The translations under genes and the position numbers were made by a program. Positions 36,197-44,175 of a stretch of 64,000 nucleotides of DNA are shown here, one piece after another. Below the pieces are notes generated by a model. That model saw nothing but the letters and a program-made list of their open reading frames with translations. It had not been told where the DNA came from and made no database searches. Within the stretch, counting starts at the first letter, position 1; the number at the start of each line of letters is the position of its first letter. Source of the DNA: an uncultured Erysipelotrichaceae bacterium. Its GTDB lineage: Bacteria; Bacillota_I; Bacilli_A; RF39; UBA660. Where the stretch lies: assembly GCA_902768065.1 (NCBI GenBank), contig CACXJP010000002.1, positions 1 through 64,000 of the forward strand, given 5' to 3'.

Positions 36197-36718
36197 CTAA
36201 TTTTTCTTTGGTAATTTTTCATAATTGTATTTATGCTCTGCAAATTCTAATTCATCAAAAGCAAATTGTATATCCTCAATCGCTTTATCTATTGTATATA
36301 AACTGTCTTTATTATCTTTCATAATTTGTAAGTGTTCTATTGTATTAAATAACTTTTGTCTTGCATCACTTACTTTTTTTCTTTTTTCAGTATCGAAATC
36401 TAATAAATTTCTTTGAGATTCTTCATAATTTTTAATCATTTCTTTTAAATCCTTGCTAGATTTATTTGCATATTTATCTTTAGAAAAATAGAAAAGCATT
36501 TCATCATAACCTGCAACTTTTAATAATTTTTGCAATGACATATCTAACGTTTCAGCAATCTTACGTAGATCATCAATATCTACTTTTTTTATTTTTCCAT
36601 TAATTAAATCATTTAAAGTGCTTCTACTTATACCAGTTAATTTAGCAAGTTCTCTTTGAGAAATACCTTTTTCTACTCTTGCTGATTCAATTAAATTCTT
36701 AAGTTCTTCTGAGTTCAT
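36197..36718 (-). CDS. XRE-family repressor of the mobile element
   Basis: 173 residues. Helix-turn-helix at residues 7-62 (SQRELAKLTGISRSTLNDLI with a typical Q...T-G-I-S core). The C-terminal half is coiled coil-like and acidic (KKVSDARQKLFNTIEHLQIM). It has no LexA-type peptidase domain, so release is not by autocleavage. It is divergent from the replication/mobilization genes, with TCGGACAA repeats in between, and should control the element's decision between maintenance and excision. Confidence 0.85.
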   Translation of the reverse strand: MNSEELKNLIESARVEKGISQRELAKLTGISRSTLNDLINGKIKKVDIDDLRKIAETLDMSLQKLLKVAGYDEMLFYFSKDKYANKSSKDLKEMIKNYEESQRNLLDFDTEKRKKVSDARQKLFNTIEHLQIMKDNKDSLYTIDKAIEDIQFAFDELEFAEHKYNYEKLPKKN

Positions 36719-36787
36719 TTAATCACTTCTTTCTTCCCTTTTGTTCCTTCACAATTTAATTTTATCACTTTTTTAATTATTTGTCTA

Positions 36788-36858
36788 TATTTTCGGACAA
36801 AAAGTATTGACATCTTTTTCGGACAATGTTATATTTAAATTGTCCTTAATATCGGACG
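36788..36858 (+). promoter_or_regulatory. Divergent promoters with TCGGACAA operators
   Basis: Rightward promoter TTGACA (36807-36812), 17 bases, TATATT (36830-36835). TTCGGACAA occurs in the spacer (36818-36826), upstream (36792-36800) and as ATCGGACG near 36851. Leftward for the repressor: TAGACA, 17 bases, TAAAAT on the minus strand. A repressor on the spacer copy would shut the rightward operon. Confidence 0.75.
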
Positions 36859-36881
36859 TTATTTTAGAAAGGAGGATTTGT

Positions 36882-37136
36882 ATGAAATTACTAAAGAAAC
36901 AAACTACTAACGAATATGTAATACCTAAAGATTTGTCAGTTAGTGCTATAGGTATGCTTAACTCTCTATTAGTTAGATCTAATGATGAACTAGAGAATGT
37001 CGACCTCTACTCTCTTAGTAATGATAGTAGAAAAGATGTTGCTCTAGCATTTAGAGAATTAAGAAAAAAGAAATATATTATATATAGTTCTTTAGATGAT
37101 ACATATTACATTTATGTATCACCACAAAACAATTAG
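36882..37136 (+). CDS. Small winged-helix-like protein of the element
   Basis: 84 residues. IPKDLSVSAIGMLNSLLVRSND and SRKDVALAFRELRKKKYIIYS read like the first helix and recognition helix-wing of a replication-module winged helix, ending with two beta strands (DDTYYIYVSP). The ATG at 36882 is preceded by AAAGGAGGA. First gene of the rightward operon, so a replication or excision control factor is likely; no proven family. Confidence 0.6.
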   Translation: MKLLKKQTTNEYVIPKDLSVSAIGMLNSLLVRSNDELENVDLYSLSNDSRKDVALAFRELRKKKYIIYSSLDDTYYIYVSPQNN

Positions 37137-37152
37137 GAAGGAGGGAAAAAAT

Positions 37153-37404
37153 ATGTCTGCAGAAGAAACATTAAATTTAATAGCTAAGCAATGGTGCACC
37201 CTAGAAGATATTATGAAGTTAGGACATCTAGGAAGAAATTCTGCACTAAAGGCTAAAAAGAAGATAAAAGAAAGGCTTGAAAAACAAGGTTATCTTATTC
37301 CAAAGTCTGTTGTTCCAACTAAAGAAGTTGTAGCATTCTTTGATATTGATATACCTTATTTAGAATCTAGAGTTTATAGTAAAGAATTAACTAAAAAATT
37401 GTGA
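37153..37404 (+). CDS. DUF3173-like small DNA-binding/excision-type protein
   Basis: 83 residues, basic. CTLEDIMKLGHLGRNSALKAKKKIKERL forms a helix-turn-helix with a following basic helix, then GYLIPKSVVPTKEVVAFFDID. This layout matches small DUF3173-type proteins found beside integrases on Firmicutes elements and may act as an excisionase or partition helper (inference). ATG after GGAAGGAGGG. Confidence 0.6.
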   Translation: MSAEETLNLIAKQWCTLEDIMKLGHLGRNSALKAKKKIKERLEKQGYLIPKSVVPTKEVVAFFDIDIPYLESRVYSKELTKKL

Positions 37405-37418
37405 GAAAGGAGATACAA

Positions 37419-38369
37419 ATGAAACAATTAAATGAAATAAATAAGACCATAAAAAAAGATATCATCGTTGAGAACTTAATGATATCAAATGGAGTTTATC
37501 TACTTGTATCTCATCCTAAGGTTGGCAAGTCAATGTTTGCCCAGCAACTTGCCTTCTCTCTTACTACTGGAGAAGATTTTTTAGGATTTAAAGTAAATCC
37601 CTCTCATGTCTTATATATTACCACAGAGGGAGATATAAATCAATTAGAAACAAGATTTAAGTTAATGAATTTAAAGCCTAAATTAGATAAACTTCACATA
37701 ATAGATTCAGATGATATATCAGATTTTTATATTAGAGATATTGAATATGATATTCATCAGTTAGCATCCAATAATCAAAAACTATTTGTGATTATGGATA
37801 TGTTAAAAGATATAAAATTTGATACTAGTTATGATTTAAATAACTATCAAGAAATAAATGATGTTGTATTTAGAAAATTAAAAGAATTATGTAAAAAGTA
37901 TAATATCACATTACTTGTTACTCATCACTTAAATAAAAGAGATGACACTATGGGCAGTGTTGGATTAAATGCTGATGTATCTGGAATTATTAAATTAAAG
38001 GAATCAAGAAATGATTATAATAAACTAACTTTGGATTATAAAGGTAGAGATTTAGGTAGATTAGAATTAAATTTAAAAAGAAATGATAATCAAACATTTA
38101 GTGTTGTTGATGAAAATAACAATGATGAGACTGATTATAATCTACTCTTATTTATAAAATATGCAGTTTCTAAAAAAGATTTTGATTATACAATATCAGA
38201 TATTTTATCTAAAACAAATATTTTATTAACTCCAACACAACTTGGAGGTTTAATTCAAAGAAACCTAAAAGTGTTGGAGCATGAAGGTCTTCATATAACA
38301 AATAAGAGAAATGGTAATCAAAGATTATGGCATTGTACTTATGAAGGACCTTCAGAAAATAATGAATGA
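37419..38369 (+). CDS. RepA-like AAA ATPase/helicase (AAA_25)
   Basis: 316 residues. Walker A-type SHPKVGKSMFAQQLAF near residue 31 (first Gly replaced by Ser), VLYITTEGD near 63, Walker B LFVIMDMLKD near 122, LLVTHHLNKRDD near 160 and sensor GSVGLNADVSGI. This is the hexameric RepA/KaiC-like helicase family used by plasmids and integrative elements for rolling-circle or theta replication. The C-terminal winged-helix region (LTPTQLGGLIQRNLKVLEHEG) is present. ATG at 37419 after AAGGAGA. Confidence 0.83.
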   Translation: MKQLNEINKTIKKDIIVENLMISNGVYLLVSHPKVGKSMFAQQLAFSLTTGEDFLGFKVNPSHVLYITTEGDINQLETRFKLMNLKPKLDKLHIIDSDDISDFYIRDIEYDIHQLASNNQKLFVIMDMLKDIKFDTSYDLNNYQEINDVVFRKLKELCKKYNITLLVTHHLNKRDDTMGSVGLNADVSGIIKLKESRNDYNKLTLDYKGRDLGRLELNLKRNDNQTFSVVDENNNDETDYNLLLFIKYAVSKKDFDYTISDILSKTNILLTPTQLGGLIQRNLKVLEHEGLHITNKRNGNQRLWHCTYEGPSENNE

Positions 38370-38376
38370 AAGTGGC

Positions 38377-38600
38377 ACGTTCTGACCTGTAAGGTTGGAA
38401 GTGGCGATAGTGAATTCATTATAAATTAATTAAAAGATATAGTATATCGTTTAATTAATCTTGTGATAGCGAATGCCTTTATTTGAGCAAACAAATATTG
38501 GCTCTAGCTATTACAAGCATAAAGGATTCTAAGGAATATTCCTTAGCTCACGGTTGGGCATATACAATTATGCCCTAGTGAGATAGAGTATTATTTTAAA
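38377..38600 (+). other. Candidate origin of transfer upstream of the relaxase
   Basis: A 258-base gap rich in secondary structure. GAATGCCTTTAT pairs with ATAAAGGATTC across about 35 bases; CTAAGGAATATTCCTTAG is an 18-base perfect palindrome (38529-38546); CTCAC-GGTT-GGGCATA-TACAAT-TATGCCC-TA-GTGAG (38547-38582) is a two-part stem-loop. MobV oriTs consist of such hairpins next to the nick and lie just upstream of the relaxase gene. The nick site cannot be assigned. Confidence 0.5.
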
Positions 38601-38627
38601 AACAGATTTGAAAGGAGGCAAAAATAA

Positions 38628-40010
38628 ATGTACTCAGGTAAACAAGCACTACGATTAGAGAAGTTTAAAGCATCAGATATTGGTGGATTAGATAAAGAAT
38701 TAAAAGAAAGAAAAGGATCGGGTAAATATGATAGCACTAGAACTCCATATAATATTGAACTCATAAATTATGATGGCCCTACTCTTGCTAGTTCAACTTA
38801 TGATTATCTTTATTCAAACAATATAAACTATAATCCAAATAAAAAAAGTACTAAGGTATTAAATGGATTAATAATATCAAGTGGTCAGAAATTTTTTGAG
38901 CATTATGGAATGGAATTTAAAGATACTGGAGAAGTTTATAAAACTGGAGATAACGCTGGTAAACCAATTAAACATGTAATTATAGATGAAAAACATGGAT
39001 TACCAACTGAAATAAGAAGATTCTTTGATGAAAGTCTTAACTTTATTTCTAATTATGTTGGTAAAGAAAATATTAGATATGCAGCAATACATCTCGATGA
39101 ATCTACACCACACATGCATATCTACTTTAATCCAGTTGTAAATGAAGTTAAAAGAAAAGTATTTGAACTAGATGAAAATGGTCATCAATTAAAACATGAA
39201 ATAACTAATAAAAAGGGAGAAAAGAAATTAGTACCTATTCAAAAGAAAGATGAGAATGGAAAAAATATTTATGAAACTGTTAAAGGTAAATTTTTAAACT
39301 CAGATCAATTTTGGAAACAAAAAGGTGGTAATGCTTCATATACTCTTTTACAAGATGATTATAATGAATTTATTAAATCTAAAGGTTATAACTTATTTAG
39401 AGGCGAAATTGGTGGTGATAAAACTCATTTAACTAATGCTATGAAACAACAAAAAGAACTAAATGCTCTAAACAAAGAAATAAGAAAAGAAAATGAACTA
39501 TTAAAAGAGGCAAATAAGAGTCAAAATGAGTTTATTGATAAAGTTGATAAAGAAACTGCTAAAGATATCTTAAATCCTGTTAAAAAAGGTCTTATTAAGC
39601 AATATAAAGATGAAGATATTGATAATCTATCTACTTATTCAAAAGAACTTGCTGAAGATAATTTAAGGAAAGATTTAGAGATTAAATCTCTTACTGAAGA
39701 AGTTAATAGTTTTAAATCTGGTAAAGCTTATAAGGAACAAAATAAAATTATAGCTAATCAAAAAATTATTATTAACCAAAAAGATGATGAAATAAATACT
39801 TGGAAGAATAAATTTGAAGAATTAGCAGATGAATTTAAGAATTTTAAGAAAAAAATTCAAGATAAGATATACTCTCTTACTTCTAAAATATTTGAAATTC
39901 TTCATATACCTTATTCTTGGCATGAAGCAAATGATATTGATTATGCTATTGATACTACAAGAGATTATTTAAAGAAATATTCAAAATCTAAAGATGATTT
40001 AGAAAGATGA
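38628..40010 (+). CDS. mob: MobV-family (Mob_Pre) relaxase
   Basis: 460 residues. The metal-binding histidine motif AIHLDESTPHMHIYFNPVV near residue 162 is the MobV HxDExxPHxH signature, with the N-terminal SSTYDYLYSNNINYNPNKK before it. The C-terminal 200 residues are Lys/Glu-rich coiled coil (ELNALNKEIRKENELLKEA). The N-terminal residues 1-60 carry Arg/Lys-rich contacts. Nicks oriT and pilots the strand in mobilization by a helper conjugation system. ATG after AAAGGAGG. Confidence 0.88.
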   Translation: MYSGKQALRLEKFKASDIGGLDKELKERKGSGKYDSTRTPYNIELINYDGPTLASSTYDYLYSNNINYNPNKKSTKVLNGLIISSGQKFFEHYGMEFKDTGEVYKTGDNAGKPIKHVIIDEKHGLPTEIRRFFDESLNFISNYVGKENIRYAAIHLDESTPHMHIYFNPVVNEVKRKVFELDENGHQLKHEITNKKGEKKLVPIQKKDENGKNIYETVKGKFLNSDQFWKQKGGNASYTLLQDDYNEFIKSKGYNLFRGEIGGDKTHLTNAMKQQKELNALNKEIRKENELLKEANKSQNEFIDKVDKETAKDILNPVKKGLIKQYKDEDIDNLSTYSKELAEDNLRKDLEIKSLTEEVNSFKSGKAYKEQNKIIANQKIIINQKDDEINTWKNKFEELADEFKNFKKKIQDKIYSLTSKIFEILHIPYSWHEANDIDYAIDTTRDYLKKYSKSKDDLER

Positions 40011-40044
40011 TTTATAATATTATCAGTTTATATGATAAAATAAG

Positions 40045-40076
40045 ATTGTTACGAACTGGTATATTTATAAATTCCA
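40045..40076 (+). repeat. Copy of the left-end motif in the integrase leader
   Basis: ATTGTTACGAACTG followed by GTATATTTATAAATTCC, 20-50 bases before the integrase ATG, matches the inverted left-end sequence near cores B and C (ATTGTTACGAACTGATATTTAGATTTCC): 14 bases identical, then similar. It may be a binding site by which the element end and int expression are tied. Confidence 0.45.
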
Positions 40077-40094
40077 ACAAAGGAGGAACAATAT

Positions 40095-41213
40095 ATGGGA
40101 ATATATAAATTACCTAAAAATCAATGGACTAAAGATGGTCGTAAATATAAATATTATTGGAACGAAAAAGATAAGAGTGGAAAATGGAAAAAGAAATTTT
40201 CACAAGCATATAAAACTAAACTAGATGCAATGAATGCTGAAAGAGAGTTTCTAAATAATAAGGTTGAGTTTGGTGGAGATATGGATATGACATTTGGTAC
40301 TCTTACCGACCAATATATTGAATCACAAAAAAACAAAGTTCGTAGAAGAACTATGGAAACATATTTAAAAAGAAGAAGATATTTTACTAGTTTTGAAAAT
40401 GTTAAGTTAAAAGATATGGATGGCAATTTATATCACAAGTTTCAACAAGAATTATGGGATAAACCTATTAAATGTTCTAGTAGAAATGATATTCAAAAAT
40501 TTCTTAAGATTATTCTTAACTGGGGTATGAAAATGTATGATATTAATTTAATGCGTTTTTATAAGAAAATAGAGTTCTTCAAAGATCCAAATGAGATGAA
40601 AGAAGAAAAAGATGTTTATACTTTTGAAGAATTTCAAAAATATATTACTGGTGCTACTAATCTAAATGATAAGACAATGTTTGAAATGTTATATTATTGT
40701 GGATTACGTCGTGGTGAATGTCGTGGACTTCAATGGTCTGATATAGATTGGAATAATAAACTAGTATCTATTACTAAACAAGCTAATAGTGTTAAGGATA
40801 GTCAAAAGTATTATGAATTGACACCACCAAAAACATCTAAAAGTATTAGAACATTACCTCTTACTGATGTCTTATACAATGATTTAGTAAATCTTTATAA
40901 TGAGAAAAAGAAATACTATGGATTTAATGAAAAATGGTTTATATTTGGAGAACTTGATCCATTAACATTTGGAATGATGCATAGAATAAATAAACGAATT
41001 GCTGAAAATGCTGATATTAGAAGAATAGCACTACACTGTTTTAGACATAGTTGTGCATCGCTTTTAATAAATACAGGACAACCAGTAACAACAGTATCTA
41101 AGTATTTAGGACATGCTAGTACTAAAGAAACTTTAGATACTTATGCTCACATGTTTCCAAATAATCTTACTAATGTAAAAAATACCATAGATAATTTAAA
41201 TCTAGGTATTTAA
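40095..41213 (+). CDS. int: Tyrosine recombinase/integrase of the element
   Basis: 372 residues. An arm-binding domain (residues 1-60, KYYWNEKDKSGKWKKK), a SAM-like core-binding domain (65-160) and the catalytic domain with Arg in CGLRRGECRGLQWSDID near 204, His-x-x-Arg in LHCFRHSCASLLI near 318, LGHAS near 340, and the Tyr nucleophile in LDTYAHMFPNN near 350. Complete active site, so probably functional. It lies 128 bases from core D, the usual place for an integrase. Confidence 0.93.
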   Translation: MGIYKLPKNQWTKDGRKYKYYWNEKDKSGKWKKKFSQAYKTKLDAMNAEREFLNNKVEFGGDMDMTFGTLTDQYIESQKNKVRRRTMETYLKRRRYFTSFENVKLKDMDGNLYHKFQQELWDKPIKCSSRNDIQKFLKIILNWGMKMYDINLMRFYKKIEFFKDPNEMKEEKDVYTFEEFQKYITGATNLNDKTMFEMLYYCGLRRGECRGLQWSDIDWNNKLVSITKQANSVKDSQKYYELTPPKTSKSIRTLPLTDVLYNDLVNLYNEKKKYYGFNEKWFIFGELDPLTFGMMHRINKRIAENADIRRIALHCFRHSCASLLINTGQPVTTVSKYLGHASTKETLDTYAHMFPNNLTNVKNTIDNLNLGI

Positions 41214-41238
41214 ATAAACTTAAATAAAAAATAAATTT

Positions 41239-41279
41239 GGTATCTGAAAAAAGGTTTTTGGTATCTGGCTTGGTATCTA
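41239..41279. repeat. Three GGTATCTG arm-type direct repeats after int
   Basis: GGTATCTG at 41239 and 41260, GGTATCTA at 41272. The same octamer lies beside cores B and C, so these are plausible integrase arm sites of the right end. Confidence 0.65.
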
Positions 41280-41315
41280 GAAAAAATTAAAAACCTCAGA
41301 AACCCTTATAAAACA

Positions 41316-41414
41316 AAAAGTGTTCCCTCTCTCGAGGGAACTTCAGGGGGTTCGGTTGAATATACTCTAACATTAAAACCGTTAGAGATATCGGCATAGT
41401 ATTTTCTACTATGC
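41316..41414 (-). ncRNA. Putative small RNA, integration target of the island
   Basis: A minus-strand promoter TTGACA (41444-41449), 17 bases, TATGAT (41421-41426) predicts a start near 41414. The roughly 100-base product would fold into GCATAGTA/TACTATGC (41394-41414), CTCTAAC/GTTAGAG (41365-41387), a single-stranded AACCGAACCCCCTGAAG and the terminator hairpin GTTCCCTC/GAGGGAAC with TTTTTG. No ORF. The C-rich single strand could pair with GGGGG ribosome sites (inference). I do not recognise an RNA family. Confidence 0.6.
41322..41353. repeat. att-like core D (right boundary of island)
   Basis: Hairpin GTTCCCTC-TCTC-GAGGGAAC (41322-41341) followed by CTTCAGGGGGTTC (41341-41353). The last three bases TTC are shared with core A but not with B and C. 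To its right lies the body of a small RNA gene. Confidence 0.75.
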
Positions 41415-41458
41415 ACTTTAATCATAAATGATAATTATTAAATTGTCAATCGCATTTA

Positions 41459-41848
41459 TTAAAAAACATTCGAAATTTTACAATTTCTATTTTTAGTAAA
41501 TACTTTATTATTTTCTATTTTTTTTCTTTCCTGAATATATCTGTTTCCAAGTCTTATAAGCTTAGAAAACACAGGTTCATTCCATAGACTTTTTTCAATG
41601 TCACTATCCCCTCTATATCCATTTCTACTAAAATAATCTAACTCTTCTAAGTACTTGAATCTAGATACCTCATAAACAAAATGATAATATTCCAAACATA
41701 TACTTGGAAATGACTCTTCAATCTCTGAAATATCAATATTATCTAATAATCTCTCAACAACCTCTTCTAAAAGATCTATAAAATAATTTGATCCTACAAT
41801 ATTAGTATCATACCCATTTCTTTCCAAAAAATTTCTATATTCCATCAC
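41459..41848 (-). CDS. Hypothetical protein, regulated
   Basis: 129 residues, soluble, acidic, predicted helical (NYFIDLLEEVVERLLDNIDISEIEESF, then FVYEVSRFKYLEELDYFSR). No family recognised. AAAGGAG lies seven bases before a GTG at 41848 and ten before an ATG at 41845, so either could be used. A strong promoter with a perfect palindrome and a leader terminator stand upstream, indicating controlled expression. Lies just outside the island beside the small RNA. Confidence 0.55.
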   Translation of the reverse strand: MMEYRNFLERNGYDTNIVGSNYFIDLLEEVVERLLDNIDISEIEESFPSICLEYYHFVYEVSRFKYLEELDYFSRNGYRGDSDIEKSLWNEPVFSKLIRLGNRYIQERKKIENNKVFTKNRNCKISNVF

Positions 41849-41881
41849 TTAAATTCTCCTTTCATTCTTTGAAATTTGTCG

Positions 41882-41912
41882 AAAAAAAACTACGAAATAA
41901 TATTTATTTCGT
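41882..41912 (-). terminator. Terminator hairpin in the leader of the 41459-41848 gene
   Basis: Minus strand ACGAAATAAATATTATTTCGT then AG and eight T residues. It serves recG readthrough, but because the promoter at 41961-41989 lies upstream of it and the gene downstream, it could also attenuate that gene. Confidence 0.6.
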
Positions 41913-41960
41913 GTTTTTACTACTTATAAATTATTATTCTATTAAACCCACCGAGAAACA

Positions 41961-41989
41961 ATAATAACAAATATAATTATATTTGTCAA
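41961..41989 (-). promoter_or_regulatory. Consensus promoter with 20-base palindromic operator
   Basis: Minus strand TTGACA (41984-41989), 17 bases, TATTAT (41961-41966). The spacer and part of the -35 form the perfect palindrome ACAAATATAATTATATTTGT (41967-41986), a natural repressor site. The -35 ends directly beside the recG stop codon. Confidence 0.65.
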
Positions 41990-43990
41990 CTATGATTCTT
42001 TTAAAGAAATAGAATTAATCAATCTAATTTTTAATTCATCATTATCAGTATCTTTATTTAGTAAATATTCTTTAGAATCTTTCTTAGCTTGTAATAGTAT
42101 TTTATAATCATTCTTTATTGATGCAATCTTAAAACTCATATCTCCTGATTGTTTTGTTCCAAATAAATCACCATGTCCTCTTAATTTAAAATCCTCTTCT
42201 GATATAACAAAACCATCATCTTCTTTTTCCATTATTTTAAGTCTTTCTGCATCACTATCACTAATTAAGATACATTGACTTTTAGAAGTACCCCTTCCTA
42301 CTCTTCCTCGCAATTGATGTAGTGTTGATAATCCAAATCTATCTGCATCAAATATTACCATTGTAGTTGCATTAGGAACATCAACTCCAACCTCAACAAC
42401 AGTTGTAGAAATAAGTATTTGTACTTCATTATTTTTAAATTGTTCCATTATTATATCTTTAGCTCCACTAGCCATTTTTCCATGAACTATATCTATCTTA
42501 TATAAATCTTTAAAAGCTAATTTCATCTGATCCTTTAATTCATTTACTGTAGTTAAATCACTATTTTCACTTTCCTCTATTAATGGAGCAATCACATATA
42601 CTTGATGACCATTTTTTAATTCTTTATACATCATTTCAAGTACATCTTTAATTTCACTGTTCTTTTTTACAACTGTATCTATTTTTTGTCTTCCTAGAGG
42701 CTTCTCCTTAATTGTTGATACATCCATATCACCAAATATTGTAAGAGCATAAGTTCTAGGTATTGGAGTAGCACTCATATATAATACATCAGGAGTAATT
42801 CCTTTATTTTGAAGATTAGCTCTTTGATGAACACCAAATCTATGTTGTTCATCAGTTATAACTAAACCAAGATTTTGATAATTAACTTCATCCTGAATTA
42901 AAGCATGAGTTCCAATAACCATATTAATTGAACCATCCTCTAATCCTTTATATATGCTTGCTTTATCCTTTTTAGAAGTAGAACCTGTAAGTAATACTAC
43001 TTTTACTTTAGTTCCCTTCAAAAAATTAACTAGATTATTATAATGTTGAGTAGCTAATATTTCAGTAGGAGCCATTAGAGCACTTTGATATCCAGATAAA
43101 TAGTTAGCATACATTCCAATAAAAGCAACAATAGTTTTACCTGAACCAACATCTCCTTGTAATAGCCTATTCATCCTATGACTTGCTTCTAAGTCTCCAA
43201 CAATTTCATCTATTGCTTTATTTTGATCATTTGTTAGTTTAAAAGGAATTTTTTTAATAAAATCATTCATTTTATCCTTATCAATAACTCTATGTAAACC
43301 ATTATTCTTTTTCTTATTAATTTGTTTTAAATAATTTATCTTAAACATAAACTCAAATAATTCTTCATACTTAAGTCTAATTGTAACTTCTTTTAATTTT
43401 TCACCTGTACTAGGATTATGAATAACATTTAGAGAAGTCTTTTTATTTAAGAAATTATACTTTTCAATATATTCTTTAGGAATACTATCCAGTATATCTC
43501 TGCCATACATAAGTAATGCCATATTTATATAAGTAGACATATTCTTATTAGTTAAACCACTAGTACAATGATAAATTGGTTCAATCTTAACCTTATTAGA
43601 TAGAGTTTCCATCTTTATATCGCTAGCAGTAATTACATTCTTTGTTTTATCAAATTTACCTATTACTGTAATTCCACTACCAACACTAAGCTGATTCTTA
43701 AGAAAAGCTCTATTAAATATAGAAACTCCAACAACACCAGATTGTGTAACTAATCTAAAGTTCATTTTATTAAGACCTGCTTTAAATCTCATTAATATAG
43801 GTACACTTTCAACTTTTCCATCGATAACTATTTTTTCTCCATCCTGAACCTTTGTTAAATCATTTCTTTCTAAAATATCATATCTGAATGGATAATGTGT
43901 AACTAAATCATCTATAGTATAAATACCTATTTTATTTAATAAAGAAAGGGATTTTGGTCCTATACCTCTAACATCTTTTAATTCTGCCAT
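41990..43990 (-). CDS. recG: ATP-dependent DNA helicase RecG
   Basis: 666 residues, full length. N-terminal helix-hairpin GIGPKSLSLLNKIGIYTIDDLVTHYPFRY, OB-fold wedge (ERNDLTKVQDGEKIVIDGKV), then helicase motifs: LLQGDVGSGKTIVAF (I), TDEQHRFG (DEQH, II), MSATPIPRT (III), STTVVEVGVDVPNAT and HQLRGRVGRG (VI). It remodels stalled forks and Holliday junctions. Standard core gene; no oddity. Confidence 0.97.
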   Translation of the reverse strand: MAELKDVRGIGPKSLSLLNKIGIYTIDDLVTHYPFRYDILERNDLTKVQDGEKIVIDGKVESVPILMRFKAGLNKMNFRLVTQSGVVGVSIFNRAFLKNQLSVGSGITVIGKFDKTKNVITASDIKMETLSNKVKIEPIYHCTSGLTNKNMSTYINMALLMYGRDILDSIPKEYIEKYNFLNKKTSLNVIHNPSTGEKLKEVTIRLKYEELFEFMFKINYLKQINKKKNNGLHRVIDKDKMNDFIKKIPFKLTNDQNKAIDEIVGDLEASHRMNRLLQGDVGSGKTIVAFIGMYANYLSGYQSALMAPTEILATQHYNNLVNFLKGTKVKVVLLTGSTSKKDKASIYKGLEDGSINMVIGTHALIQDEVNYQNLGLVITDEQHRFGVHQRANLQNKGITPDVLYMSATPIPRTYALTIFGDMDVSTIKEKPLGRQKIDTVVKKNSEIKDVLEMMYKELKNGHQVYVIAPLIEESENSDLTTVNELKDQMKLAFKDLYKIDIVHGKMASGAKDIIMEQFKNNEVQILISTTVVEVGVDVPNATTMVIFDADRFGLSTLHQLRGRVGRGTSKSQCILISDSDAERLKIMEKEDDGFVISEEDFKLRGHGDLFGTKQSGDMSFKIASIKNDYKILLQAKKDSKEYLLNKDTDNDELKIRLINSISLKES

Positions 43991-44175
43991 AGAATCACTT
44001 CCTTTTCATATATAACTATCGCTCACTTCTTGCATATTATAACATATTTAACGTATTTTTTAAAGAAAAATACGTTTGTTATAAATATTATTTATATCAC
44101 AATAATATCTTTATAAATCAATATTTTAGCAAGAACAAATATATTAAAAAAAGTTAATTTTTTTTGCTATTTTTG

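Larger units (their letters stand above)
22063..41350. mobile_element. Composite integrative island of three att-flanked segments
   Basis: Four copies of a short hairpin followed by CTTCAGGGGG lie at 22086, 25059, 31168 and 41341. They divide the stretch into segments of about 3.0, 6.1 and 10.2 kb. Only the right segment has recombination and mobilization genes. Direct repeats AGTATCTG/GGTATCTG lie beside cores 2, 3 and 4, as expected for arm-binding sites of one tyrosine integrase. The first two segments therefore look like cis-mobilizable passengers left by successive integrations at one site. The whole is inference from repeats and gene content; no excision data exist here. Confidence 0.7.
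31168..41350 (+). mobile_element. Integrative mobilizable element with MobV relaxase and tyrosine integrase
   Basis: Bounded by cores C and D, with arm-type GGTATCTG repeats just inside both ends. Backbone genes from left to right: XRE repressor (divergent), two small regulators, RepA-like ATPase, oriT-like intergenic region, MobV relaxase, integrase next to the right end. No type IV secretion genes, so transfer would depend on a helper. Cargo: zinc-hook ATPase and the MurG/NUDIX/transglutaminase operon. Confidence 0.75.

Noticed and set aside
41341..41362. tRNA or tmRNA 3' end at core D
   Set aside because: GGGGGTTCGGTTGAA resembles a T-loop superficially, but no acceptor stem, D-arm or anticodon arm can be formed on either strand.
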